Translations under genes and position numbers: made by a program | Notes under the pieces: generated by a model | Databases searched by the model: none | What the model saw: only the letters and a program-made list of their open reading frames with translations | Told to the model about the DNA's origin: nothing | In this document: positions 1 through 7,847 of the stretch, one piece after another | Layout of the letters: each line of letters opens with the position of its first letter | How positions within the stretch are numbered: the first letter of the stretch is position 1 | Source of the DNA: an uncultured Lachnospiraceae bacterium | GTDB lineage: Bacteria; Bacillota; Clostridia; Lachnospirales; Lachnospiraceae | Length of the DNA stretch: 29,554 bases | Reading direction: 5' to 3' | Assembly (NCBI GenBank): GCA_910586355.1 | Contig: CAJUHJ010000028.1 | Span: forward strand, 1-29,554

Positions 1-98
1 TAAAAAGACATAAATACTGTCATAGCAATGGTTGGCACAGCAAATTTCAAGATATTTTTTAGCGTTACAGGTTTTTCATATACATTTTGGTTTTCCAT
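1..98 (-). CDS. MATE family efflux protein, N-terminal fragment
   Basis: The minus strand opens an ATG at 98 behind an AGGAGG ribosome site (rc of 107-112, 8-nt spacing) and stays open to the window edge, giving 32 complete codons. The peptide begins MENQNVYEKPVTLKNILKFA and continues VPTIAMTVFMSF. A short polar leader followed by a hydrophobic 'LKFAVPTI..M.FMS' helix is the usual start of MATE (NorM/DinF-type) multidrug/cation antiporters of the inner membrane. Only helix 1 is visible, so substrate and completeness are unknown. It diverges from a MerR-type regulator across a MerR-style promoter, which fits an inducible drug-efflux pair. The family call rests on a short segment and on context. 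Confidence 0.65.
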   Translation of the reverse strand, partial: MENQNVYEKPVTLKNILKFAVPTIAMTVFMSF

Positions 99-113
99 AA
101 ACGTTTCCTCCTA

Positions 114-173
114 TTGTCTTGTATTTTTTTTCGGTATGGAGTATCATAAACCATACAGTTACTGTACAGTCAA
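114..173. promoter_or_regulatory. Divergent MerR-type promoter/operator between efflux gene and regulator
   Basis: On the minus strand, -35 TTGACT (rc of 168-173) and -10 TATGAT (rc of 143-148) are separated by 19 bp, the long spacer typical of promoters activated by MerR-family DNA distortion. An imperfect dyad fills the spacer: ACTGTACAG-TAA-CTGTATGGT on the minus strand (150-170, 7 of 9 pairs). On the plus strand TTGTAT (119-124), 17 bp, TATCAT (142-147) can serve the regulator gene, so the two -10 boxes lie on top of each other. Read directly from sequence; binding by the adjacent regulator is inferred. Confidence 0.7.
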
Positions 174-201
174 TAGAAAAAGAAAAAACAGGAGAAATAA
201 G

Positions 202-1029
202 ATGAAGGAAAGAAGTAAATTACTTACAATCGGACAGTTTGCATCGCTTCACGGCATTAATAAAAAAACATTGATGTGGTATGATGAAATCGGATTGTTT
301 GGGCCGGCCGCCGTCAATCCCGAAAATGGATACCGGTATTATAGTTATCATCAAAGTTCAATATTGGAAACAATTCTTTTGTTAAGGGAGTTAGATGTAT
401 CCATAACTGAAATTCAAAATTTTATGAAAAACCGGTCTGCTGTAAATATGAAAAGCCTTTTGGAAGAAAAAATTGTGGAATTGGATTTACAGCTTGCGCA
501 TATGCAGGCAGTCAGAAAAACTTTGTCTAATTACCGGCAGAATATGGATACGATTCTTACAATGGATTTATCAGAAATTGGTGTTGTGGAAAAAGAAGAG
601 AGCTGCCTGGTAACGGTAGATATAGACCGTGACAGCAGTTTTGAGAAAAAAGTGGAATTAATCACTGAAAGGACATCTAGGTTAAATCTTGGCCGTTTGC
701 ATAATGCTTATTATGGCGCTATGATACCAGTTACCAGTCTTAAGAATGGAGACTTTGAGGATTATACGAAACTATTTATAGAAGTTCCTTTTCTAAAACA
801 AAAAGAAGGAGTGCATATCCAGCCAAAAGGAAAATATATAAGGGCTTTTTATAAGGGAAGCTGGGATGGCCTGTCCCTTTGTTATCGGAAAATTTTAAGG
901 TTTGCCGAAACAAAGGGAATTGCACTGTCCGGTTATTCTTATGAAAAAGGAATAAACGAAACAGTAATTGACCGAATAGAAGATTATATTACACAAATTG
1001 AAATTCCGTTTGAGTTCGTGTCTATTTAA
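202..1029 (+). CDS. MerR family regulator with GyrI-like effector-binding domain
   Basis: A 275-residue transcription regulator. The N-terminal ~70 residues form a MerR winged helix: 'LLTIGQFASLHGINKKTLMW' (helix-turn-helix), then 'YDEIGLFGPA' and 'NPENGYRYYSYHQ' (wing). A coiled coil follows at about residues 75-120 (LLEEKIVELDLQLAHMQAVR). The remaining ~150 residues resemble a GyrI/BmrR-type ligand pocket that binds amphipathic drugs, with 'PKGKYIRAFYKGSW' characteristic of this fold. The ATG at 202 was chosen because GGAG lies 8-9 nt upstream; an in-frame extension to 28 would cross the divergent promoter and operator. It probably activates the divergent MATE gene on ligand binding and controls itself through the overlapping promoter. 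Its 3' end overlaps the convergent bioY by 8 nt. Confidence 0.88.
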   Translation: MKERSKLLTIGQFASLHGINKKTLMWYDEIGLFGPAAVNPENGYRYYSYHQSSILETILLLRELDVSITEIQNFMKNRSAVNMKSLLEEKIVELDLQLAHMQAVRKTLSNYRQNMDTILTMDLSEIGVVEKEESCLVTVDIDRDSSFEKKVELITERTSRLNLGRLHNAYYGAMIPVTSLKNGDFEDYTKLFIEVPFLKQKEGVHIQPKGKYIRAFYKGSWDGLSLCYRKILRFAETKGIALSGYSYEKGINETVIDRIEDYITQIEIPFEFVSI

Positions 1030-1582
1030 GTAAATGCGCTGCTTGTAAAGCGTTTCGAAGCAGCGGTCCGATTTTTGCTGCAACTATAATTTTTATACCA
1101 TCTCCAATTAAAAATGGAAAAACGCAGACAGTCAAAGCGTACCAAAGAGTACAATCTGCCTGAATAATAAACCATGCAGTTCCAAACAAATAGGCAGCTA
1201 TCATCCCGATAATCATTCCTAAAATAGACAGGCCGGCTTTGCAGTGGCTTTTTTGTATAAAAGCCCCGGAAATAATGGCGGTTAAAATAAATCCAATCAA
1301 ATATCCCCCCGTAGGGCCGGCCAGTTTCGCAAATCCCCCGGAATAGGCAGAGAATACGGGAAGTCCGGCCAATCCAAGAAGCATGTAAATGCAATAACTG
1401 ATGGCGCCTAGTTTTGCACCCAGAAGATATACCGTTAGAAAGATAACAAAGTTTGTAAAAGAAATTGGGACGGCTCCAATTGGAATGGATAAAGGCCCTA
1501 AAATACAGGTTAAAGCAGTCATCAGCGCAATCATTGCCATTTGGTGAATAGAGAGTGCAGGTTGTTTTGTTTTCGAATCCAT
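1022..1582 (-). CDS. bioY: Biotin transporter BioY (ECF S-component)
   Basis: A 186-residue, very hydrophobic protein with about six membrane segments, the normal size for BioY. Family features include 'LSIPIGAVPISFTNFVIFL' near residues 31-49, 'LGLAGLPVFSAYSGG' and 'LAGPTGGYLIGFI' near residues 68-98. BioY is the substrate-binding S-component of energy-coupling factor importers and takes up biotin, usually with EcfA/A'/T encoded elsewhere; none is present here. The ATG at 1582 has a strong AAAGGAGG site. It stands alone on the minus strand behind a promoter overlapped by a BirA-type operator, so biotin-dependent repression is likely. Its last codons overlap the 3' end of the convergent merR-type gene, with no terminator between them. 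Confidence 0.93.
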   Translation of the reverse strand: MDSKTKQPALSIHQMAMIALMTALTCILGPLSIPIGAVPISFTNFVIFLTVYLLGAKLGAISYCIYMLLGLAGLPVFSAYSGGFAKLAGPTGGYLIGFILTAIISGAFIQKSHCKAGLSILGMIIGMIAAYLFGTAWFIIQADCTLWYALTVCVFPFLIGDGIKIIVAAKIGPLLRNALQAAHLLK

Positions 1583-1610
1583 AGTTTGAAAACCTCCTTT
1601 GTTTTTCTTG

Positions 1611-1664
1611 ATTTTAATCGTTTTTAATTATATTGTCAACTATAACGCGTAAAAAGGTTTACAA
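1611..1664 (-). promoter_or_regulatory. bioY promoter with BirA-type biotin operator
   Basis: On the minus strand, -35 TTGACA (rc of 1634-1639), 17 bp, -10 TAAAAT (rc of 1611-1616) precede bioY by about 28 nt. A dyad TTGTCAACT-N14-GGTTTACAA (1633-1641 and 1656-1664) overlaps the -35 region. It matches the known BirA consensus TTGTNAACC-N14/15-GGTTNACAA at all but one specified base. Biotinyl-AMP-loaded BirA bound here would block polymerase. Position and consensus are seen directly; regulation is inferred from the family. Confidence 0.83.
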
Positions 1665-1862
1665 TTGAAAGAAATTTATGAAAACTTAACAACTATTACA
1701 GGTAAATAATTTCTAAATACCCTATTTTTGCCAAAAAAATTGTTTGAAATGTACAGTATAATTTAGAAAATCATATCATTTTGATAAAAAAAGAAAGGAA
1801 ATATAACAGAAAAAAATGTATAAATAACGAATTTGAAGCGGGAGATTTTCGATTAAATTTTC

Positions 1863-1891
1863 TTGACAAAATGAAATTCAGATGGCATAAT
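1863..1891 (+). promoter_or_regulatory. Promoter of HPr-like gene
   Basis: TTGACA (1863-1868), 17 bp, CATAAT (1886-1891); the predicted start near 1898 leaves a ~58-nt leader before the ATG at 1956. The rest of the 1665-1955 gap is AT-rich. It holds an isolated TATAAT at 1757-1762 without a matching -35, and an open frame from 1781 that looks non-coding because it runs through this promoter. Confidence 0.7.
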
Positions 1892-1955
1892 TTCTCAAAC
1901 ATTAGAAAAACTAAAGTTGTAATCCGTTGTAAATGTTTTGAAAGGAATGAAGATT

Positions 1956-2183
1956 ATGAGAGAAAAGAGAGTAAAATTTAGAAATTCTGAAGATGTTGAA
2001 AATTTTGTCAACGCAGCAGGACAATGTGATTTTGACATTGATATTATGTATGATCATATTTATATTGATGCAAAGTCATTCTTAGGCGTACTTGGGCTTG
2101 GGCTTCGGAAAGAACTGACAGTGCATTATTTTGGAGAAAACGCAAAATTTGAGAATACATTAAACAATTATGCAGTTGCATAA
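1956..2183 (+). CDS. HPr-like protein lacking the PTS phosphohistidine
   Basis: A 75-residue protein with the size and layout of the HPr fold. The segment 'IYIDAKSFLGVLGLGLRKEL' (residues 35-54) corresponds to the HPr stretch around regulatory Ser-46 (typically 'VNLKSIMGVMSLGI'). The N-terminal part 'FRNSEDVENFVNAAGQCDFD' sits where HPr carries 'GLHARPA' but has no histidine there, so it cannot accept phosphate from enzyme I in the usual way. Ser-41 is retained at the HPr-kinase position. The ATG at 1956 was preferred because AAGGA lies about 10 nt upstream; an ATG at 1947 is too close to it. It has its own promoter and terminator. Such proteins are common in Clostridia and of unknown role; a regulatory or structural job is only a guess. 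Confidence 0.75.
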   Translation: MREKRVKFRNSEDVENFVNAAGQCDFDIDIMYDHIYIDAKSFLGVLGLGLRKELTVHYFGENAKFENTLNNYAVA

Positions 2184-2192
2184 TAAAAAAAG

Positions 2193-2235
2193 AAAAAACA
2201 AACAGGAGGCTGTCGTAACCACCTGTTTGTTTTTT
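2193..2235. terminator. Bidirectional terminator between HPr-like gene and chemoreceptor
   Basis: A perfect 14-bp inverted repeat, AAAAAACAAACAGG (2193-2206) with CCTGTTTGTTTTTT (2222-2235), has a 15-nt loop. The A-run on the left and T-run on the right let it end transcripts arriving from both convergent genes. Confidence 0.88.
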
Positions 2236-2239
2236 TATT

Positions 2240-4060
2240 TTATAACTGGAATTTACTTGCCTGTTCATTTTGGCGATGGCTGAGTTCTACCAATCCTTGT
2301 GTATCTTCTGTACATTCGCCGATTGTCTGGGATAGAAGCGTCATGCTGGCGCTTGTTTCTTCGGTAGAAGCAGCGCTTTCTTCCACTACGCTTGCCAGAC
2401 TATTGACGGAATCTGTCACAATCTGTTTTAATGAGCTTAAAATTTCTGTCTGGCTGCCAATTTCTTTTGTTACTTCTTCTACTTGGGCAACTTCGTTGCT
2501 CAAATGTAGAAAAGCTTCTCTTGTTTCATTCAGACATTCTTGTTGTTTTTGGACATTGCGCGTTACTTCCTGCATTTTGCTGACAGAAACTTCTACGTTG
2601 TTGACAAGTTCTTTCACAATTCCCTCAATCATTTGTGCATTGCCCGAGGATTCTTCGGAAAGGCTTCGGATTTCTTCTGCTACGACAGAAAAACCTCTTC
2701 CGGCATCTCCGGCTCTGGCTGCTTCAATGCTGGCGTTGAGAGAGAGAAGATTTGTCTGGGCTGCAAGTCCTTTGATGATTTCAATTGTTTTGTTGATATC
2801 AGCGGCAGAATCGTTGTTTTTATTCGTCTGCTCGGATACCATATGTATGGTTTCTGTTGTCAGTTTTGTAATCTGATCCAGTTCCTGAATACTTTTTGAG
2901 GCACCAAAGGAGTGGTCTGCCATAGCGGATACGGCTTTTTCTAACTTCTGTACGTCGCTCTTTTCCACTTCAATTACGTCGCCAAGTTCTACAATTTTCT
3001 GGTTGACCGTTTCTGTCTCATTGGCCTGGTTGGTTGCTCCTTGTGCAAGATCTTCAATCGCCTGGTTAGTATTTTGGATGCTGTCTGAAATATAACCAAA
3101 TTTTTCACTAAATCTTTCACTGCTTTGATTTAATGCTTCTCCAGTGTCAAGAACGCTGCCAAGCATATTTGCGAGCGCCTGCCGGACATTTTCTAAGGAA
3201 CGCGCCATTTCTCCGATTTCATCCGCACGATTTAATAAAGCCGGATTTACTGTAAAACTTAAATTTCCCAAAGCGGCCTGCCGGAGATTGTCTTCCACCA
3301 TTTTAATGCTTTTGGTAATCCTCACTCCGCTTAAGGCGGATATCGCGAGCGCTATAAGCAGCATAATGACTGCTGCAATGCCATAGATTAACAGCATATG
3401 GGAAAATTCTTTCTGGATGTCTGACTTTTGGCTGTCAATTTTTGCGTTCATGTCGTCGATATAGTTTCCAGTTGCAACTGCCCAGCCCCATGGCTCAAAC
3501 ATTTGAGAATATGCGAGTTTTGGCGCGACCGTTGTGCCGTCTGATTTGGTAAAATAAAATTCATTGTATCCGCCGCCGGCTTTTGCAGTAGATACAATAT
3601 TCTGCGTTACTGTCACGCCGTTTTGATCCTTTAGGTCATAACGGTTTGTGCCTTCTTGTTCGGTCAGAATTGGATGCATGACAAGCACATGGTCTTCGCC
3701 GTCAATCCAGATATAGCCGGAAGCGTCGTCTCTGTAACGCATAGAGCGAACTGCGTCCGCCGCCATTTTTTTGGCGTCTTTTTCTGAAAGTTCACCGCTT
3801 TGGCTTTTGTCATAGTAGCTTTGCACTACGGCGATTGCGCCTTGTACCTGTGATTTGATTTCCATGGAATAACCGTCCGTCATAGACGTTTCATATAATT
3901 CTGATGATTCGTTCATTGATTGCCTCAAATAGTAGACGCCTAAACATGCAAGTCCGATTGTAGGAATAGAGACCAAAAGACAAATAATTGAAATTATCAT
4001 AGTTGTAAGGCTTCGGAATCCCTTTGTGCCCTTTTTCATTTGTTTTGTGTTCTTTTTCAT
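2240..4060 (-). CDS. Methyl-accepting chemotaxis protein with extracellular Cache domain
   Basis: A 606-residue transmembrane chemoreceptor. Residues 17-44 form TM1. Residues ~45-215 are an extracellular single-Cache (sCache_2-type) sensor with 'RYRDDASGYIWI' and 'DHVLVMHP' (residues 108-130) and 'EPWGWAVATGNYIDDM' (189-204). Residues 221-243 form TM2, ~244-297 a HAMP linker, and the rest the helical signalling hairpin with the conserved tip near residues 434-470 (LAAQTNLLSLNASIEAARAG, then GRGFSVVAEEIR). Such receptors steer CheA/CheW in response to small carboxylates or similar ligands. The ATG at 4060 was chosen over a 22-codon extension because that extension contains the -10 box. No CheR-docking pentapeptide is at the C-terminus. 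No other chemotaxis or flagellar gene is nearby, so it is an orphan receptor. Ligand unknown. Confidence 0.93.
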   Translation of the reverse strand: MKKNTKQMKKGTKGFRSLTTMIISIICLLVSIPTIGLACLGVYYLRQSMNESSELYETSMTDGYSMEIKSQVQGAIAVVQSYYDKSQSGELSEKDAKKMAADAVRSMRYRDDASGYIWIDGEDHVLVMHPILTEQEGTNRYDLKDQNGVTVTQNIVSTAKAGGGYNEFYFTKSDGTTVAPKLAYSQMFEPWGWAVATGNYIDDMNAKIDSQKSDIQKEFSHMLLIYGIAAVIMLLIALAISALSGVRITKSIKMVEDNLRQAALGNLSFTVNPALLNRADEIGEMARSLENVRQALANMLGSVLDTGEALNQSSERFSEKFGYISDSIQNTNQAIEDLAQGATNQANETETVNQKIVELGDVIEVEKSDVQKLEKAVSAMADHSFGASKSIQELDQITKLTTETIHMVSEQTNKNNDSAADINKTIEIIKGLAAQTNLLSLNASIEAARAGDAGRGFSVVAEEIRSLSEESSGNAQMIEGIVKELVNNVEVSVSKMQEVTRNVQKQQECLNETREAFLHLSNEVAQVEEVTKEIGSQTEILSSLKQIVTDSVNSLASVVEESAASTEETSASMTLLSQTIGECTEDTQGLVELSHRQNEQASKFQL

Positions 4061-4103
4061 AAATACCCCAACTTTCTGATTTGTACATCTTATTGATAAT
4101 TTC

Positions 4104-4132
4104 ATTATACAGATTTCCCCTGCCAAAGTCTA
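4104..4132 (-). promoter_or_regulatory. Chemoreceptor promoter, sigma-A type
   Basis: On the minus strand, -35 TAGACT (rc of 4127-4132), 17 bp, -10 TATAAT (rc of 4104-4109), about 40 nt before the ATG at 4060. It looks like a housekeeping promoter; no TAAA-N15-GCCGATAA motility-sigma motif was seen. Confidence 0.6.
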
Positions 4133-4210
4133 GCTAAAATTTGTTGAAAATTAATAATTATTATTAAAAAAATTAAAATAATATTAGGAATATGACGAAA
4201 ATCAAATTTC

Positions 4211-4239
4211 TTTACTAATTCTTTCTTTTTTGATAAACT
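4211..4239 (+). promoter_or_regulatory. Possible dnaE promoter
   Basis: TTTACT (4211-4216), 17 bp, TAAACT (4234-4239), with four matches to consensus in each box and a ~45-nt leader to the ATG at 4291. It is the best candidate in the AT-rich divergent gap 4061-4290, but it is not strong. Confidence 0.4.
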
Positions 4240-4290
4240 GTAAACGGATGTACGGTTGTTGGAATTAATATGAAGAAACGGAGAAAGAAT

Positions 4291-7200
4291 ATGGCGTTTA
4301 CCCATTTACATGTACACACAGAGTATAGTCTTTTAGATGGTTCAAATAAAATTACAGAATATGTTGCGCGGGTGAAAGAATTGGGTATGACAGCTGCAGC
4401 AATTACAGATCACGGCGTGATGTATGGCGTGATTGATTTTTATAAAGCGGCAAAGGCGGCTGGCGTCCGACCGATTTTAGGCTGTGAGGTATACGTAGCC
4501 CCGAATTCCCGTTTTGACAGAGAGACGGTACATGGAGAAGACAGATATTATCATCTTGTGCTTTTGGCAGAAAATAATCAGGGTTATAGTAATTTGGTTA
4601 AGATTGTATCCAAAGGATTTGTAGACGGTTATTATTATAAGCCCAGGGTAGATATGGAACTTCTCTTAAAATACCATGAAGGACTGATTGCCTTAAGCGC
4701 CTGCCTGGCCGGGGAAGTGCCAAGGAATCTGGTGCGCGGTTTTTATGAAGAAGCAAAAGAGACGGCTTTGAAATATCAAAAATGTTTTGGAAAAGGCAAT
4801 TTTTTTCTGGAACTGCAGGATCATGGACTGCCGCAGCAGCAAGTCGTAAACCAGCAGCTTTTACGGCTGTCTAAGGATACCGGAATCGAATTGGTTGCGA
4901 CAAATGACGTTCATTATACGTATGAAGAAGATTTTGAGCCGCATGATATTTTGCTTTGCCTGCAGACGGGGAAAAAATTAAGTGATGAAAATCGTATGCG
5001 GTATGAAGGAGGACAGTATTACGTTAAATCAGAAGAAGAAATGAAAAAGCTGTTTCCCTATGCGATAGATGCGGTTGAAAATACACAAAAAATTGCAGAA
5101 CGCTGTCAGGTTGACATTGAATTTGGAGTAACAAAACTTCCGGATTTTTCTGTGCCGGAAGGTTTTACTACCTATGAGTATCTGAGAAAACTTTGTTATG
5201 ACGGTATAAAGGAACGATATAAAACGGTCACAGAAGAACTCAAAGAGCGTTTGGAATATGAATTAAACGTCATAAAAGATATGGGGTATGTAGAATATTT
5301 TCTGATTGTCTGGGATTACATTCGTTTTGCAAGAGAACAGGGAATCAGCGTGGGGCCGGGACGCGGGAGTGCGGCTGGAAGTATTGTTTCTTATTCAATT
5401 GGCATTACAAATATCGACCCGATTCGTTATAATTTGATTTTTGAACGCTTTTTGAATCCTGAGCGGGTATCTATGCCCGATATTGATGTAGATTTCTGCT
5501 TCGAACGGAGGCAGGAAGTCATTGACTATGTCGTTGAAAAGTATGGAAAAGACTGTGTGACAATGATTATTACATTTGGTACTTTAGCGGCGAGGGGAGT
5601 TATCCGGGATGTGGGCCGCGTGATGGATTTGCCGTATGCTTTTGTGGATACGATAGCGAAAAGCATACCGAATGAACTTGGCATTACAATAGAGAAAGCG
5701 CTGAAAATGAATCCGGAACTTCGCGCCATGTGTGAAAATGATGAAAGTGTCAGGCGTTTGATTGAGATGTCCAAACGTTTAGAAGGGCTGCCAAGACATT
5801 CCTCCACCCATGCGGCGGGAGTCGTGATTTCCCAAAAGCCAATGGATGAGTATGTGCCTCTGGCAAGAGGTATCGACGGCATGATTACCACACAATTCAC
5901 CATGACGACGATTGAAGAACTGGGACTTTTAAAAATGGATTTTTTGGGTTTACGGACATTGACAGTGCTGAAAAACGCCGCGGATATGGTGCAAAAGAAC
6001 CTTAAAATTGAAGTGGACATAGACCATATTGATTTTGATGATAAAAAAGTACTGGATTCGCTTGGCACTGGAAAAACAGAGGGCGTGTTCCAGCTGGAAA
6101 GCGCGGGAATGAAAAATTTTATGAAAGAGCTTAAACCGCGTAATTTAGAAGATATTATTGCAGGTATTGCGCTTTACCGTCCGGGGCCTATGGATTTTAT
6201 TCCGGCATATATCAGAGGAAAGAACAGCGCAGGAAAGATTACGTATGACTGTCCTCAGCTTGAACCGATACTTTCGCCGACATACGGCTGTATCGTCTAT
6301 CAGGAGCAAGTGATGCAAATCGTAAGGGATTTGGCTGGTTATACGTTGGGACGCAGTGATTTGGTACGGCGTGCGATGTCCAAAAAGAAACAGTCTGTGA
6401 TGGAACAGGAGAGGAAAAACTTCGTCTATGGAAATCCGAAAGAACATGTTTTAGGATGCGTTGCGAATGGAATAGATGAAAAAGTAGCAAATAAAATATA
6501 TGACGAGATGATTGATTTTGCAAAATATGCGTTTAATAAATCACACGCGGCAGCATATGCGGTGATTGCCTACCAGACTGCGTATTTAAAGTATTATTAT
6601 CCGCTGGAATACATGGCGGCGCTGATGACCTCTGTACAGGACCACGTCGTAAAAGTTTCGGAATATATAGTAACCTGCAGACGGCTTAAAATTCAGATTC
6701 TTCCGCCGGATATAAACGAAGGAGTCGGCGGTTTTTCCGTATCAGACGGCTGTATCCGTTATGGGCTTTCTGCGATTAAAAGCGTTGGGCGTCCGGTGAT
6801 AGAGGCGTTGATTGAAGAACGGGAAAAGGGCGGAAAGTTTTCTTCCCTGACAGATTTTATCACCAGAATGAGCGATGGAGAAATGAATAAACGCGCAGTG
6901 GAGAATTTTATTAAATCAGGGGCGTTTGACGGCTTAGAAGGAACACGCAAACAAAAAATGTGTGTCTATGCAGGAATTATGAATACTATCCATCAGGAAA
7001 AGAAACATGTCGTAACGGGGCAGATGAGCCTGTTTGATTTTGTAGGGGAAGACGACAGAAGGGCGTACGAAACGACGCTGCCGGACGTTGGAGAATTTGA
7101 TAAAGAAACACTGCTAGGTTTTGAAAAAGAAGTGTTAGGGGTTTATATCAGCGGGCATCCTTTAGAAGAATATGAAGAACGCCTAAAGAAAAATACTACG

Positions 7201-7764
7201 GCGGTAACGTCTGATTTCCTTTTAGATGAGGAAACCGGCGAAGTAAAGATAAAAGACGGCGAGACGGTAATCATCGGCGGGATGATTACCGATAAGACAA
7301 TTAAATATACAAAAAATAACCAGACCATGGCTTTTTTGACGGTGGAAGATTTATTTGGAACGGTGGAAGTCGTTGTATTTCCAAGAAATTATGAAAAAAA
7401 TCAGACGCTTATGCAGCCGGATACAAAAGTGTTTATCCGGGGAAGGGCAAATGTGGAAGAAGAAAAAAACGGCAAAGTCATCTGTGAGAAAGTTTATTCT
7501 TTTGAGGATGCAAAACGGGAATTGTGGATTCAGTTTGCAGACAAAGAATCGTTTGAAGCAAATGAACAGAAGCTTTACGAGATGATAGCAGATTCGGACG
7601 GCTCGGATACTGTTGTGATTTATCTTGCGGCGCAAAAGGCAATGAAACGGCTTGGGGCAAGCAAAAATCTTTTGATTGGGCAAAAGATTTTGCAGCGGTT
7701 ATCAAATGAGTTTGGCGGCAATAATATAAAAGTTGTAGAAAAGGCTATTGAAAACCTAAGATAA
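4291..7764 (+). CDS. dnaE: DNA polymerase III subunit alpha, DnaE1 type
   Basis: A 1157-residue C-family replicative polymerase. It opens with a PHP domain (residues 1 to ~205; 'FTHLHVHTEYSLLDGS'). The palm carries 'MPDIDVDFCFERR' (residues ~394-406, two catalytic Asp) and 'LLKMDFLGLRTL' (~546, third Asp). Polymerase and thumb motifs include 'LYRPGPMDFIPAYI' and 'DLVRRAMSKKKQ'. A helix-hairpin-helix region and an OB-fold near residue 990 ('IIGGMITDKTIKYTKNNQTM') close the protein. No exonuclease insertion or intein is seen, so it is DnaE and not PolC. The ATG at 4291 was chosen because CGGAG lies 7 nt upstream and DnaE proteins start at this point; a 7-codon extension from 4270 lacks a good ribosome site. 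It lies 83 bp before pfkA, a frequent Firmicutes pairing. Confidence 0.97.
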   Translation: MAFTHLHVHTEYSLLDGSNKITEYVARVKELGMTAAAITDHGVMYGVIDFYKAAKAAGVRPILGCEVYVAPNSRFDRETVHGEDRYYHLVLLAENNQGYSNLVKIVSKGFVDGYYYKPRVDMELLLKYHEGLIALSACLAGEVPRNLVRGFYEEAKETALKYQKCFGKGNFFLELQDHGLPQQQVVNQQLLRLSKDTGIELVATNDVHYTYEEDFEPHDILLCLQTGKKLSDENRMRYEGGQYYVKSEEEMKKLFPYAIDAVENTQKIAERCQVDIEFGVTKLPDFSVPEGFTTYEYLRKLCYDGIKERYKTVTEELKERLEYELNVIKDMGYVEYFLIVWDYIRFAREQGISVGPGRGSAAGSIVSYSIGITNIDPIRYNLIFERFLNPERVSMPDIDVDFCFERRQEVIDYVVEKYGKDCVTMIITFGTLAARGVIRDVGRVMDLPYAFVDTIAKSIPNELGITIEKALKMNPELRAMCENDESVRRLIEMSKRLEGLPRHSSTHAAGVVISQKPMDEYVPLARGIDGMITTQFTMTTIEELGLLKMDFLGLRTLTVLKNAADMVQKNLKIEVDIDHIDFDDKKVLDSLGTGKTEGVFQLESAGMKNFMKELKPRNLEDIIAGIALYRPGPMDFIPAYIRGKNSAGKITYDCPQLEPILSPTYGCIVYQEQVMQIVRDLAGYTLGRSDLVRRAMSKKKQSVMEQERKNFVYGNPKEHVLGCVANGIDEKVANKIYDEMIDFAKYAFNKSHAAAYAVIAYQTAYLKYYYPLEYMAALMTSVQDHVVKVSEYIVTCRRLKIQILPPDINEGVGGFSVSDGCIRYGLSAIKSVGRPVIEALIEEREKGGKFSSLTDFITRMSDGEMNKRAVENFIKSGAFDGLEGTRKQKMCVYAGIMNTIHQEKKHVVTGQMSLFDFVGEDDRRAYETTLPDVGEFDKETLLGFEKEVLGVYISGHPLEEYEERLKKNTTAVTSDFLLDEETGEVKIKDGETVIIGGMITDKTIKYTKNNQTMAFLTVEDLFGTVEVVVFPRNYEKNQTLMQPDTKVFIRGRANVEEEKNGKVICEKVYSFEDAKRELWIQFADKESFEANEQKLYEMIADSDGSDTVVIYLAAQKAMKRLGASKNLLIGQKILQRLSNEFGGNNIKVVEKAIENLR

Positions 7765-7847
7765 AGAGATTAAAATGAAATAAGAAAATAGAACGACGGT
7801 TGTAACTGCGAACGAAAACCTAAATATAATATAGGAGGACTTGTGGT

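Noticed and set aside
1781..1981. Open frame of 66 codons upstream of the HPr-like gene
   Set aside because: It runs across the TTGACA-17-CATAAT promoter, has no recognisable protein features and overlaps the HPr-like start in another frame.
2343..2876. 177-codon forward frame opposite the chemoreceptor
   Set aside because: Antisense shadow of the conserved signalling domain of the receptor.
5526..6068. Long reverse-strand open frame inside dnaE
   Set aside because: It is antisense to conserved polymerase motifs; its composition is that of a mirrored coding frame, and no ribosome site is present.
4291..7764. Intein or exonuclease insertion in the polymerase
   Set aside because: The reading is continuous through all conserved motifs at normal DnaE length.
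7800..7830. TTGTAA ... TATAAT before pfkA
   Set aside because: The spacer is 19 bp, and the implied start would fall inside the pfkA ribosome site; pfkA is more simply read through from dnaE.
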